A stretch of 7,331 nucleotides of DNA from Saprospiraceae bacterium. GTDB lineage: Bacteria > Bacteroidota > Bacteroidia > Chitinophagales > Saprospiraceae. Location: positions 1 to 7,331 of the forward strand of contig SLDF01000181.1 of NCBI GenBank assembly GCA_007125435.1, read 5' to 3'. Below are positions 1 to 6,537 of the stretch, piece after piece. The notes below the pieces were generated by a model that did not search any database, was not told the origin of the DNA, and saw only the letters and a program-made list of their open reading frames with translations. Numbering within the stretch: position 1 is the first letter of the stretch; each line of letters starts with the position of its first letter. The position numbers and the translations under genes were made by a program.

Positions 1-12
1 CACCTTCAAGTA

Positions 13-123
13 TAAACAGCGGAGAGCACGGAGTGCTTGTAGCGTAAACAGCAAACGGAGGCGATAGCCGATCGTTTGCATAAACAGCCGAAGTGAGGCG
101 AATGCCAAACGCAGGCGTAAACA
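13..123. repeat. Imperfect tandem repeat, ~35 bp unit beginning TAAACAGC
   Basis: TAAACAGC occurs at 13-20, 45-52 and 81-88, and a truncated TAAACA ends the run at 118-123, giving unit lengths of 32, 36 and 37 bp. The second and third units also align through their 3' halves (GAGGCGA..GCC..A.CG...GC.TAAACA). Each unit can fold: AGCAC/GTGCT at 25-37; GCAAACG (51-57) with CGTTTGC (73-79), enclosing a GGC-GATA-GCC hairpin. The arm at 73-78 can instead pair with CAAACG at 106-111. No stop-free coding frame runs rightward through it. A leftward frame is open from about 122 to the window edge, but its product is a monotonous Leu/Arg-rich string expected from repeat DNA. I read it as an intergenic repeat, possibly continuing to the left of the window. 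Confidence 0.6.
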
Positions 124-179
124 AAATACACCTAACTAGCAGCATGCAGCTTGAAACTTGCAGCTAAATACTATATTCT

Positions 180-331
180 GCGTGAGGGATAGAAGTGATA
201 TGAGTGGCTGTAGAATGGATAGCAGGAACATGTAGGTGGGGGCGACCGAACGGAAGCCACCAAATACATAGTGACTGCCCATGAGACAGTCAGGAATACA
301 AGCGAATAGCCCGGCCCGAAGGGACACGCCC
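180..331 (-). ncRNA. Structured small RNA candidate, 6S-Flavo-like (Bacteroidota 6S RNA)
   Basis: The two ends pair: GCGTG at 180-184 with CACGC at 325-329. On the leftward strand the element begins GGGCGTG, followed by a CCC-TTC-GGG mini hairpin (323-315) and GGGCTATTCGCT, and it closes with CTATCCCTCACGC. These end blocks resemble, from memory, a conserved RNA element common in Bacteroidota genomes that I associate with the 6S-Flavo family. That attribution is recall and not a search result. Inside lie two further helices: TGACTG/CAGTCA (272-277/287-292), and a composite stem ATGTA+GGTGG (230-239) with CCACC+TACAT (257-269). 6S RNAs bind the housekeeping RNA polymerase by imitating an open promoter. 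The leftward strand is favoured because a TAnnTTTG promoter ends 5 bases before the first G. A weaker candidate upstream of 180 (TTG at 151, TATATTCTG at 172) leaves the other strand possible. No clear terminator is seen on either side. Confidence 0.5.
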
Positions 332-335
332 AAAA

Positions 336-369
336 CAAAAATAAAATTTAAAAAAAACACTTTGCCCAA
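336..369 (-). promoter_or_regulatory. Bacteroidota-type promoter for the leftward RNA element
   Basis: On the leftward strand a perfect TAnnTTTG -7 box (TATTTTTG, plus-strand 336-343) is preceded after 23 bases by TTG (plus-strand 367-369). The spacing is at the long end of what is reported for this promoter class. The predicted start falls on the G-run at 329-331, exactly where the structured element begins. The surroundings are A/T-rich, so a chance match is possible. Confidence 0.4.
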
Positions 370-454
370 TTGTCATAAAATGTAGGAGAACCTCTACTGA
401 TGGTGTCAATGTGTCATATCAAATGGGAATGGAACGAAAATTGGTTGAAGTAGA

Positions 455-487
455 TTGAATAAAGAAGCCATTTACGCGTTATCTTTG
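455..487 (+). promoter_or_regulatory. Bacteroidota-type promoter for secA
   Basis: TATCTTTG at 480-487 matches the TAnnTTTG -7 consensus exactly, and TTG at 455-457 sits 22 bases upstream as the -33 element. An ACGCGT palindrome (474-479) abuts the -7 box. The start of transcription would be near 492-495, giving a leader of about 60 bases. The leader holds a possible stem AGGTAG/CTACTT (506-511/528-533, one G-U pair) with a 16-base loop. No secM-like leader peptide and no strong ribosome binding site are visible before the ATG at 557. Nothing else supportable is seen between 370 and 454. Confidence 0.55.
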
Positions 488-556
488 CTGTAACATAAAT
501 TTAAAAGGTAGTTCAAGGCAACAGGACCTACTTCTACATATCAATCAAGAGTACAT

Positions 557-3500
557 ATGCTAAATTTAACAAAATCCCTAAAGAAACTTTTTGGTACAAA
601 ATACGATAAGGATGTACGTGAGTACGAGCCATATATAGATGAAATCAATGAACTTTTCGAATCTTATCAATCTATCAGCAATGACGAGCTGCGCCAAAAG
701 ACACTTGGCCTCAGGGAGAAGATCGCTGACCATCTGGCGGAAATTGATAATGAGGTGGAGGAACTCAAAAAGGCTGCGGATGAAGAGACGAATATCTTGG
801 CAAAGGAGGACTACTTCAATCAGATAGATGAGCTGTCTAAGCAACGCGATGAAGAACTGGAGGTGGTGCTCAAGGATGTGCTTGCTGAGGCATTCGCTGT
901 GGTCAAGGAAACGGCCAGACGGTTCAAGGACAACCCTACACTGGAAGTGACAGCTACGGATCACGACAGAGAACTCGCAGCACAGGGTCGAGGATATGTC
1001 TCTATCAAAGGCGATAAGGCCATATGGAAAAATGAATGGATGGCTGCCGGAGGTAAGATCACCTGGAACATGGTGCACTACGATGTGCAGCTCATCGGTG
1101 GCATGGTACTCCACGATGGCAAAATAGCGGAGATGGCTACAGGTGAGGGTAAAACACTCGTAGCAACACTGCCGGCCTACCTGAATGGACTGACCGGGCA
1201 AGGTGTGCACGTGATCACAGTGAATGACTATCTGGCGAGAAGAGACTGTGAATGGGTAGGACCTATTTTTGAGTTTTTATTGCTGACTATAGACTGTATC
1301 GACAAATACAAGCCGCACTCCCCTGAGCGTAAAAAAGCATATGACTGCGATATTACCTACGGAACCAATAATGAATTTGGATTTGACTATCTGCGGGACA
1401 ATATGGTTGTCTCCATGGCAGAAAAGGTACAGGGCAAACACCACTACTGTATGATAGATGAGGTCGACTCTGTATTGATCGACGATGCCCGTACACCACT
1501 CATCATATCAGGGCCGGCGACTCAAGGGGCAGATGTGCAGGAGTATGTCGAACTCAAGCCACGTGTACAACAATTGATCGCTACGCAAAAGAAAATGGTC
1601 ACTGAATACCTGGCTGAAGCACGCAAACTCTTCAAAGAGGGCGAGATCGGCCATCAGGAAGGTGAAGCAGGGATGGCCTTGCTAAGGGCACATAGGGCAT
1701 TGCCAAAGTACAGACCTCTGATCAAGTTTTTGAGCGAGGAAGGTGTAAAAGTCATCTTACAAAAGTCAGAGAACTTTTATATGCAAGAGCAGTCAAAGAA
1801 TATGCACCTGGTCGATGAGCCCTTGCTCTTTACCATAAACGAAAAAACACGCTCTGTAGAATTGACAGAGAAGGGAGCCGAAGTGCTGGCACAGGGCGGC
1901 GAGGATCCTAACTTTTTCATCATGCCCGATATCGCCGGTGAGATGAATGACATAGAAACCAATGAAGAACTGTCCAACTCTGAAAAAACAGAGGCTAAAG
2001 AAAAGCTCGCACAGGACTACGCGATCAAATCTCAGCGTCTGCACTCGATCAATCAATTGCTCAAGGCCTATACCCTATTTGAAAAAGATGAGGAATATGT
2101 AGTCATAGACGGACAGGTCAAGATCGTAGATGAGCAGACAGGCCGTATGATGGAGGGTCGTAGATACTCAGACGGACTACACCAGGCACTGGAGGCTAAG
2201 GAAAATGTAAAGATTGGTGATATCACCCAGACCTATGCCACAGTGACCTTGCAGAACTACTTCAGAATGTACCACAAGCTGGCTGGTATGACGGGTACAG
2301 CAGAGACAGAAGCCGGTGAGCTATGGGACATCTACAAACTCGACGTGGTGGTCATACCGACCAACAAGCCGATCCAAAGAGATGATAAAGAAGATCTGGT
2401 ATATAAGACTGCCAGAGAGAAGTTCAATGCCGTCATAGACGAAATTGTCAACCTGTCCAATGCCGGCAGACCGATATTGGTAGGTACCACATCTGTAGAT
2501 ATCTCTGAAAAGCTAAGTAGAATGCTAAAGCTCAGAGGCATCAAGCACAATGTACTCAACGCCAAGCAACACCAGAGAGAGGCCGAAGTGGTAGCAGAGG
2601 CCGGACACCCTGGCAATGTGACCATAGCCACCAATATGGCCGGTAGAGGTACAGACATTAAGATAAGTGAAGAAGTGAAACAAGCCGGAGGTCTGGCCAT
2701 TATCGGTACAGAGCGACATGATTCCAGACGGGTCGATAGGCAGCTCAGAGGACGTGCCGGTCGTCAGGGCGATCCGGGTAGTTCGCAGTTTTATGTATCG
2801 CTAGAGGATAATCTGATGCGTCTCTTCCAATCTGACAGGATAGCCAAGATGATGGATAGGATGGGGCATAAAGATGGCGATGTCATCCAACACTCCATGG
2901 TCACCAAATCCATAGAGAGAGCGCAAAAGAAGGTAGAGGAAAACAACTTTGGTATCAGAAAAAGACTTCTGGAGTACGATGATGTGATGAACATCCAGAG
3001 AGAGGCCATTTACAAGAAGCGTGACAATGCCCTGTCGGGTGTGAGACTGGCTGTGGACCTCAATTATATGTTTAGCTCATTGATGGAAAACATAGCCATT
3101 GAGTACAAAGAACAGCAGGATGCCGAGGGGCTGAGAAATGCCTGTATCAGAATTCTCGGCGTAGACCCAGAGGTCGATGATCAAATGATCCGCTCAATGA
3201 AAGAAAACGAACTGAGCGAGCATTTATTGACAAGGACTATGGATGCCTATGAAAGGAAGACTCAAAACTATGTGGAGAAATTAATGCCACTTATCAAGCG
3301 CGTCCATGAAAACGAAGGGCATAGATACAAGCGTATTGCCTTGCCATTTAGTGACGGCTCTACGTCTGTACTTAATGCCTCAGCAGGGCTGGAAGAGGCC
3401 ATCAACAGTAAGGGCGAAACCATAATGCGAGACATAGAAAAAACGGTGGCCTTAGCATTAATTGACGACAATTGGAAAGAGCACCTGAGACGAATGGACG

Positions 3501-3877
3501 AACTAAAGGAGAGTGTGCAGGCGGCATCATTCGAGCAAAAAGATCCGCTCGTCATCTACAAGATGGAGGCATTTGAGTTATTCGAGCAGCTTGTCCACAA
3601 GGTCAATCTGGACGTCTGCTCATATCTGAGTAAGGGTAAATTGCTCATACAGCAAGATAGTAATATTAGAGAAGCTGAGGCACAAAAAACCAACTTTGCC
3701 AAAACAAAAACAAGCAGACAGGATCAGCAAAGTCAGGCTAAAGCTGCTGCCGCCGCCGCCGGAGGTCAACCACAAAAAGTAGAAACCTTCGTAAGAACAG
3801 AGAAAAAAGTAGGAAGAAATGACCCTTGTCCTTGCGGTAGCGGCAAGAAGTACAAGCATTGTCACGGCATGGCATAA
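557..3877 (+). CDS. secA: Preprotein translocase ATPase subunit SecA (Bacteroidota long form)
   Basis: SecA is the cytosolic/membrane-peripheral ATPase that pushes signal-peptide-bearing proteins through the SecYEG channel. The 1106-residue product has the full set of family landmarks: Walker A MATGEGKT (193-200), Walker B DEVDSVLIDDARTPLIISG (301-319), NMAGRGTDI (693-701), the QLRGRAGRQGDPG block (729-741), and the helical-scaffold segment DNWKEHLRRMDELKE (971-985). The C-terminal zinc-binding SEC-C tail has ligands C1091, C1093, C1102 and H1103 in CxC-x8-CH spacing. By landmark spacing it has about 90 extra residues before Walker A (an acidic, helix-prone stretch at ~55-103 and another at ~126-168), and about 95 extra between Walker B and NMAGRGTDI, mainly in the preprotein cross-linking domain. 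These are usual for SecA of this phylum. A six-alanine run (1063-1068) lies in the flexible linker before the zinc tail. The start at 557 gives the expected N-terminus (MLNLTKSLKKLFG). The frame is intact. Confidence 0.98.
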   Translation: MLNLTKSLKKLFGTKYDKDVREYEPYIDEINELFESYQSISNDELRQKTLGLREKIADHLAEIDNEVEELKKAADEETNILAKEDYFNQIDELSKQRDEELEVVLKDVLAEAFAVVKETARRFKDNPTLEVTATDHDRELAAQGRGYVSIKGDKAIWKNEWMAAGGKITWNMVHYDVQLIGGMVLHDGKIAEMATGEGKTLVATLPAYLNGLTGQGVHVITVNDYLARRDCEWVGPIFEFLLLTIDCIDKYKPHSPERKKAYDCDITYGTNNEFGFDYLRDNMVVSMAEKVQGKHHYCMIDEVDSVLIDDARTPLIISGPATQGADVQEYVELKPRVQQLIATQKKMVTEYLAEARKLFKEGEIGHQEGEAGMALLRAHRALPKYRPLIKFLSEEGVKVILQKSENFYMQEQSKNMHLVDEPLLFTINEKTRSVELTEKGAEVLAQGGEDPNFFIMPDIAGEMNDIETNEELSNSEKTEAKEKLAQDYAIKSQRLHSINQLLKAYTLFEKDEEYVVIDGQVKIVDEQTGRMMEGRRYSDGLHQALEAKENVKIGDITQTYATVTLQNYFRMYHKLAGMTGTAETEAGELWDIYKLDVVVIPTNKPIQRDDKEDLVYKTAREKFNAVIDEIVNLSNAGRPILVGTTSVDISEKLSRMLKLRGIKHNVLNAKQHQREAEVVAEAGHPGNVTIATNMAGRGTDIKISEEVKQAGGLAIIGTERHDSRRVDRQLRGRAGRQGDPGSSQFYVSLEDNLMRLFQSDRIAKMMDRMGHKDGDVIQHSMVTKSIERAQKKVEENNFGIRKRLLEYDDVMNIQREAIYKKRDNALSGVRLAVDLNYMFSSLMENIAIEYKEQQDAEGLRNACIRILGVDPEVDDQMIRSMKENELSEHLLTRTMDAYERKTQNYVEKLMPLIKRVHENEGHRYKRIALPFSDGSTSVLNASAGLEEAINSKGETIMRDIEKTVALALIDDNWKEHLRRMDELKESVQAASFEQKDPLVIYKMEAFELFEQLVHKVNLDVCSYLSKGKLLIQQDSNIREAEAQKTNFAKTKTSRQDQQSQAKAAAAAAGGQPQKVETFVRTEKKVGRNDPCPCGSGKKYKHCHGMA

Positions 3878-3906
3878 AATTGTTTTGATTATTTTTAGAG
3901 TCAATT

Positions 3907-3927
3907 AAACCTGAGGTGGTTTTTTTT
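3907..3927 (+). terminator. Weak intrinsic terminator after secA
   Basis: AAACC (3907-3911) pairs with GGTTT (3918-3922) across a 6-base loop, and the T-run continues to 3927 (eight T's from 3920). The stem is only 5 bp, so termination may be partial. It lies 30 bases past the secA stop and ends 38 bases before deoC. A second T-run at 3945-3952 has no evident stem. Confidence 0.45.
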
Positions 3928-3965
3928 AGCTATTTTGCGGCACATTTTTTTTAGACGTACCCTAG

Positions 3966-4619
3966 ATGAACATATCAAACTATATTGATCATACGCTATT
4001 AAAGTACGATAGCAGCCTTAAAGACGTACAGAAACTTTGCGAAGAAGCCATGGAGCATGGGTTCAAAGCCGTATGCATACCTCCCTATTTTGTAAAAGAG
4101 GCTTACAGGATACTTGAGAATAATCCGGTTGAGGTTTGCACTGTTGTTGGTTTCCCATATGGCTATCACGCCACATTTGTCAAGGTAGAAGAACTGAAAA
4201 GAGCCATTGATGAAGGAGCAGGAGAAATGGATGTTGTTGTCAATATTTCGGCCATACTCAGTCAAGATTGGAACTATGTAGCCAATGACATCGAGTCATG
4301 TACCAGAGCAACACATCTAAAAGGTAAAACCATCAAGGTCATACTGGAGACCGGCGCACTGGATGAGGCTACGATAAAGCGACTTTGTGATATTTGTCTC
4401 GAAAGCGGTGTCAACTTCATCAAGACCTCTACAGGTGTCAATAGCAGTGGCGCTCAAGCCGATATGGTCAAGATGCTTAAAGACTATGTCAATGGCAAGG
4501 CGCTTATAAAAGCGTCAGGTGGCATAAAGACAAAAGCTCAGGCACTCAAGATGATAGAGTCAGGTGCATCGCGTATAGGCACATCATCAGGCGTGGCCAT
4601 CGTCAGTAAAGAAAAGTAA
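3966..4619 (+). CDS. deoC: Deoxyribose-phosphate aldolase (DERA, EC 4.1.2.4)
   Basis: This class I (Schiff-base) aldolase reversibly cleaves 2-deoxy-D-ribose 5-phosphate to glyceraldehyde 3-phosphate and acetaldehyde, feeding deoxynucleoside sugar into central metabolism in the cytosol. The 217-residue product is of normal length for the short bacterial form and has every expected motif. These are the N-terminal YIDHTLL (6-12); D89 in GEMDVVVN, matching the catalytic Asp; K153 in FIKTSTG, the Schiff-base lysine; and K182 in IKASGGIK, the second active-site lysine that lowers its pKa. The phosphate-binding end is SGASRIGTSSG (199-209). It sits 88 bases after secA, past a weak terminator. A near-consensus -7 box (TATTTTG, 3931-3937) has no good -33 partner, so an own promoter is only a possibility. 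None of the other deo-pathway genes is visible nearby. Confidence 0.96.
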   Translation: MNISNYIDHTLLKYDSSLKDVQKLCEEAMEHGFKAVCIPPYFVKEAYRILENNPVEVCTVVGFPYGYHATFVKVEELKRAIDEGAGEMDVVVNISAILSQDWNYVANDIESCTRATHLKGKTIKVILETGALDEATIKRLCDICLESGVNFIKTSTGVNSSGAQADMVKMLKDYVNGKALIKASGGIKTKAQALKMIESGASRIGTSSGVAIVSKEK

Positions 4620-4639
4620 ACAGCCGATACATGCTGTTT
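4618..4639 (+). other. Hairpin across the deoC stop codon
   Basis: AAACAGC (4618-4624) pairs perfectly with GCTGTTT (4633-4639) over an 8-base loop, giving a 7-bp stem that overlaps the last bases of the deoC stop. Only one further T follows, so it is a poor intrinsic terminator. It might instead stabilise the 3' end of a processed transcript or cause partial attenuation before the SPOR gene. Its 5' arm begins with the same 11 bases (TAAACAGCCGA, 4617-4627) found in the window-start repeat at 81-91. Confidence 0.35.
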
Positions 4640-4661
4640 TCCAATTAATACAGACAGTAAT

Positions 4662-5057
4662 ATGATATTCAGATTTATTGCGGTTTTGATTCTATTGACT
4701 TCGGGTCTGCAAGTACAGGCCCAGCAAGTAACAGTAGAATACGAACCTGCCATAATAGAGCTGATGGAAGATCTGGCCAGCTATCATAAATCCAAGGAAA
4801 GAATGGGTTGGCGCATTCAATTTTACTCGACCACCGACCGCCGTAACATGGAGCAGACCATTGCACGGCTTAAGAAGACCCACAAGAACACAACATTCAG
4901 CTGGACATACAATAGTCCTTTCTACCAATTGAGAGCCGGCACCTTTGCACATAAGTCAGATGCTAAAGCATTACTTTTTGCGTTGAAGAGGGAGTATCCC
5001 GGTGCTTTTTTAGTACAGGATAAAATCAGTGTATCTGATCTCAGAGGAAGTCTTTAG
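4662..5057 (+). CDS. Secreted SPOR-domain protein (putative peptidoglycan-binding)
   Basis: The 131-residue product begins with a Sec signal peptide: a hydrophobic core at ~4-16 and a likely signal peptidase I site after VQA (A20), leaving a mature protein starting QQ. There is no lipobox cysteine and no second membrane segment, so it should be soluble in the periplasm. Residues ~48-122 look like one SPOR domain: GWRIQFYSTTDR (first strand and turn), a helix rich in Lys/Arg, then FYQLRAGTFAHKSDAKALLFALKREYPGAFLV, the typical Y-x-LR-x-G-x-F...A motif. SPOR domains bind peptidoglycan strands stripped of stem peptides, usually at division sites. Residues ~22-47 form a short acidic, probably helical spacer. 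It ends 3 bases before rodA, suggesting coupled translation and a job in wall growth. That role is inferred from context and domain only. No catalytic domain is present and I do not recognise a named gene. Confidence 0.85.
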   Translation: MIFRFIAVLILLTSGLQVQAQQVTVEYEPAIIELMEDLASYHKSKERMGWRIQFYSTTDRRNMEQTIARLKKTHKNTTFSWTYNSPFYQLRAGTFAHKSDAKALLFALKREYPGAFLVQDKISVSDLRGSL

Positions 5058-5060
5058 GAT

Positions 5061-6467
5061 ATGGTCAAAAATCAATATGGCGCAAGTGTAAGAGAAAAGT
5101 CGATGGACTGGATCCTCCTGACGATATATTTAGTCTTGCTTTTCATCGGGTGGTTGATGGTATACACAGTTGGTTACAGAGATGACCCGGATTTTTCAGT
5201 TTTCAATATCGACTATGCACCGGGCCGCCAGTTGTTATTCGTGGGCTTGTCGCTTTTACTATTTTTCATCATCGCCATTATAGATTGGAAGTTTTGGCGC
5301 TCCTTTAGTTACTTCATTTATTTGTTTGCCCTTGTATTACTAGGTGGTGTTCTTATTTTTGGAGCTACCATTAAAGGGGCGACTGCATGGTATACATTTA
5401 TGGGGTTTAGCTTTCAGCCTGTAGAGATTGCAAAGTTTGGTACAGCATTAGCCCTGAGTAATTATCTCAGTAGCGGCTCGATCAATCTTAACAATACCAA
5501 AGAATTTAGCAGGGTATTGGCATTTCTCTTATTGCCGGTTGGATTGATCATGTTGCAGCCGGACGCCGGATCGGCATTGATTTTCATCTCTTTTTTCATT
5601 TTGTTTTTTAGAGAAGGTTTATCGCCTGTGGTTTACATCATAGGGGCGGTTTTATTTTCCGTATTTATAGGTGCCTTATTGTTTGATATTACGGCTTTTT
5701 TGACGGCATTGGTATTGACGGTAATTTTTTTGATGATATTGACAAAGCGCCACAAAACCTATTGGCTTATTGGCTTTGTTGTATTAGTTGTGAGCAATGT
5801 TCTCGCCTACATAGAGGACCTTATGTTATATGCTATTATCTTGGACACCCTGGCTTTGCTAGCCATTTCTTTCATGATCTGGCAAAGGGGAGAATCCAGG
5901 CTTGTCATGACAACATTGCCTTCGTTAATGCTGTGTGTTGGTCTGGCCTATGCTGCCGACTTTACATTCAACAATGTCATGCTTCCTCACCAGCAGGACA
6001 GGATTAATGTGTGGTTGCATCCCGACAAGTGCGACCCCAGAGGCTCGTTGTACAACCTCCTCCAGTCAAAAATGGCCATAGGATCCGGCGGTTTTTCCGG
6101 GAAAGGGTTTAAACAGGGCACGCTGACTAAGCTCAATTACGTACCTGAGCAAACCACAGATTTTATATTCTGTACCATAGGAGAAGAATATGGCTTCATT
6201 GGATCAGCAGCCATCATTATTTTGTTTATGGGTATGTTATTCAGGATCGTGGTCATAGCAGAGAGACAGCGCCTACTATTTGTCAGACATTATGCCTATT
6301 GTGTAGCCGGAATCGTTTTTTTCCACTTTTTCATTAATATTGGCATGACTATGGGATTAGTCCCCGTCATTGGCATACCTTTGCCTTTTTTGAGCTATGG
6401 TGGTTCATCTCTATTGGGTTTTACCTTATTACTGGGCGTATTGCTCAAGTTGGATACGACGCGTTAG
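5061..6467 (+). CDS. rodA: Rod-shape SEDS peptidoglycan glycosyltransferase RodA
   Basis: RodA is an integral inner-membrane SEDS-family enzyme that polymerises lipid II into glycan strands with a class B penicillin-binding protein during cell elongation. Family marks in the 468-residue product are GATIKGATAW (101-110, with the conserved Trp at W110), FQPVEIAKF (118-126), LQPDAGSALIF (165-175), AIGSGGFSGKGF (339-350), TDFIF (366-370) with D367 aligned to the catalytic Asp (D262 of E. coli RodA), GEEYGFIG (374-381) and GLVPVIGIPLPFLSYGGSS (432-450). The protein is nearly 100 residues longer than E. coli RodA. The extra length is an additional hydrophobic region at ~190-300 ahead of the large periplasmic loop, giving more than the usual ten membrane segments. 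RodA is favoured over FtsW by the SPOR partner and the absence of other division genes (no murG or murC alongside), but the two are paralogues. The start at 5061 follows the SPOR stop by 3 bases; M15 at 5103 is an alternative. Confidence 0.9.
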   Translation: MVKNQYGASVREKSMDWILLTIYLVLLFIGWLMVYTVGYRDDPDFSVFNIDYAPGRQLLFVGLSLLLFFIIAIIDWKFWRSFSYFIYLFALVLLGGVLIFGATIKGATAWYTFMGFSFQPVEIAKFGTALALSNYLSSGSINLNNTKEFSRVLAFLLLPVGLIMLQPDAGSALIFISFFILFFREGLSPVVYIIGAVLFSVFIGALLFDITAFLTALVLTVIFLMILTKRHKTYWLIGFVVLVVSNVLAYIEDLMLYAIILDTLALLAISFMIWQRGESRLVMTTLPSLMLCVGLAYAADFTFNNVMLPHQQDRINVWLHPDKCDPRGSLYNLLQSKMAIGSGGFSGKGFKQGTLTKLNYVPEQTTDFIFCTIGEEYGFIGSAAIIILFMGMLFRIVVIAERQRLLFVRHYAYCVAGIVFFHFFINIGMTMGLVPVIGIPLPFLSYGGSSLLGFTLLLGVLLKLDTTR

Positions 6468-6537
6468 TACCAATACATATTTAGAGAACAAAGCCAAAAA
6501 GCACTCAACCAGAAAGACATGTTTACAAATCTTACAC

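Noticed and set aside
2..66. Possible 3' ends of a rightward gene entering from the left
   Set aside because: Two rightward frames are open from the edge (ending at the TAA at 45-47 and at the TAG at 65-67), but both translate repeat DNA and neither resembles a known C-terminus.
1..122. Leftward frame open to the left edge, Leu/Arg-rich
   Set aside because: It runs entirely through the tandem repeat and its product simply mirrors the repeat. No start signal or family resemblance is seen, though a real gene to the left cannot be excluded from this window.
138..165. GCAGCT direct repeats (146-151, 160-165) beside a GCATGC palindrome
   Set aside because: The arms do not form a stable stem and no T-run follows on either strand, so it was not called a terminator or an operator.
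136..369. Leftward 77-codon reading frame starting at TTG
   Set aside because: It overlaps the structured RNA candidate almost exactly, lacks an ATG start, has no recognisable domain, and its TTG start is the -33 element of the predicted promoter. It is best explained as a chance frame through a structured RNA.
578..1210. Long antisense frame inside secA (210 codons)
   Set aside because: It is the mirror of a strongly conserved coding region, with no family match and no promoter evidence.
3736..3765. Alanine-codon run near the secA 3' end, considered as a frameshift-prone or slippage repeat
   Set aside because: The frame stays intact into a perfect zinc-binding tail, so it is a low-complexity linker and not damage.
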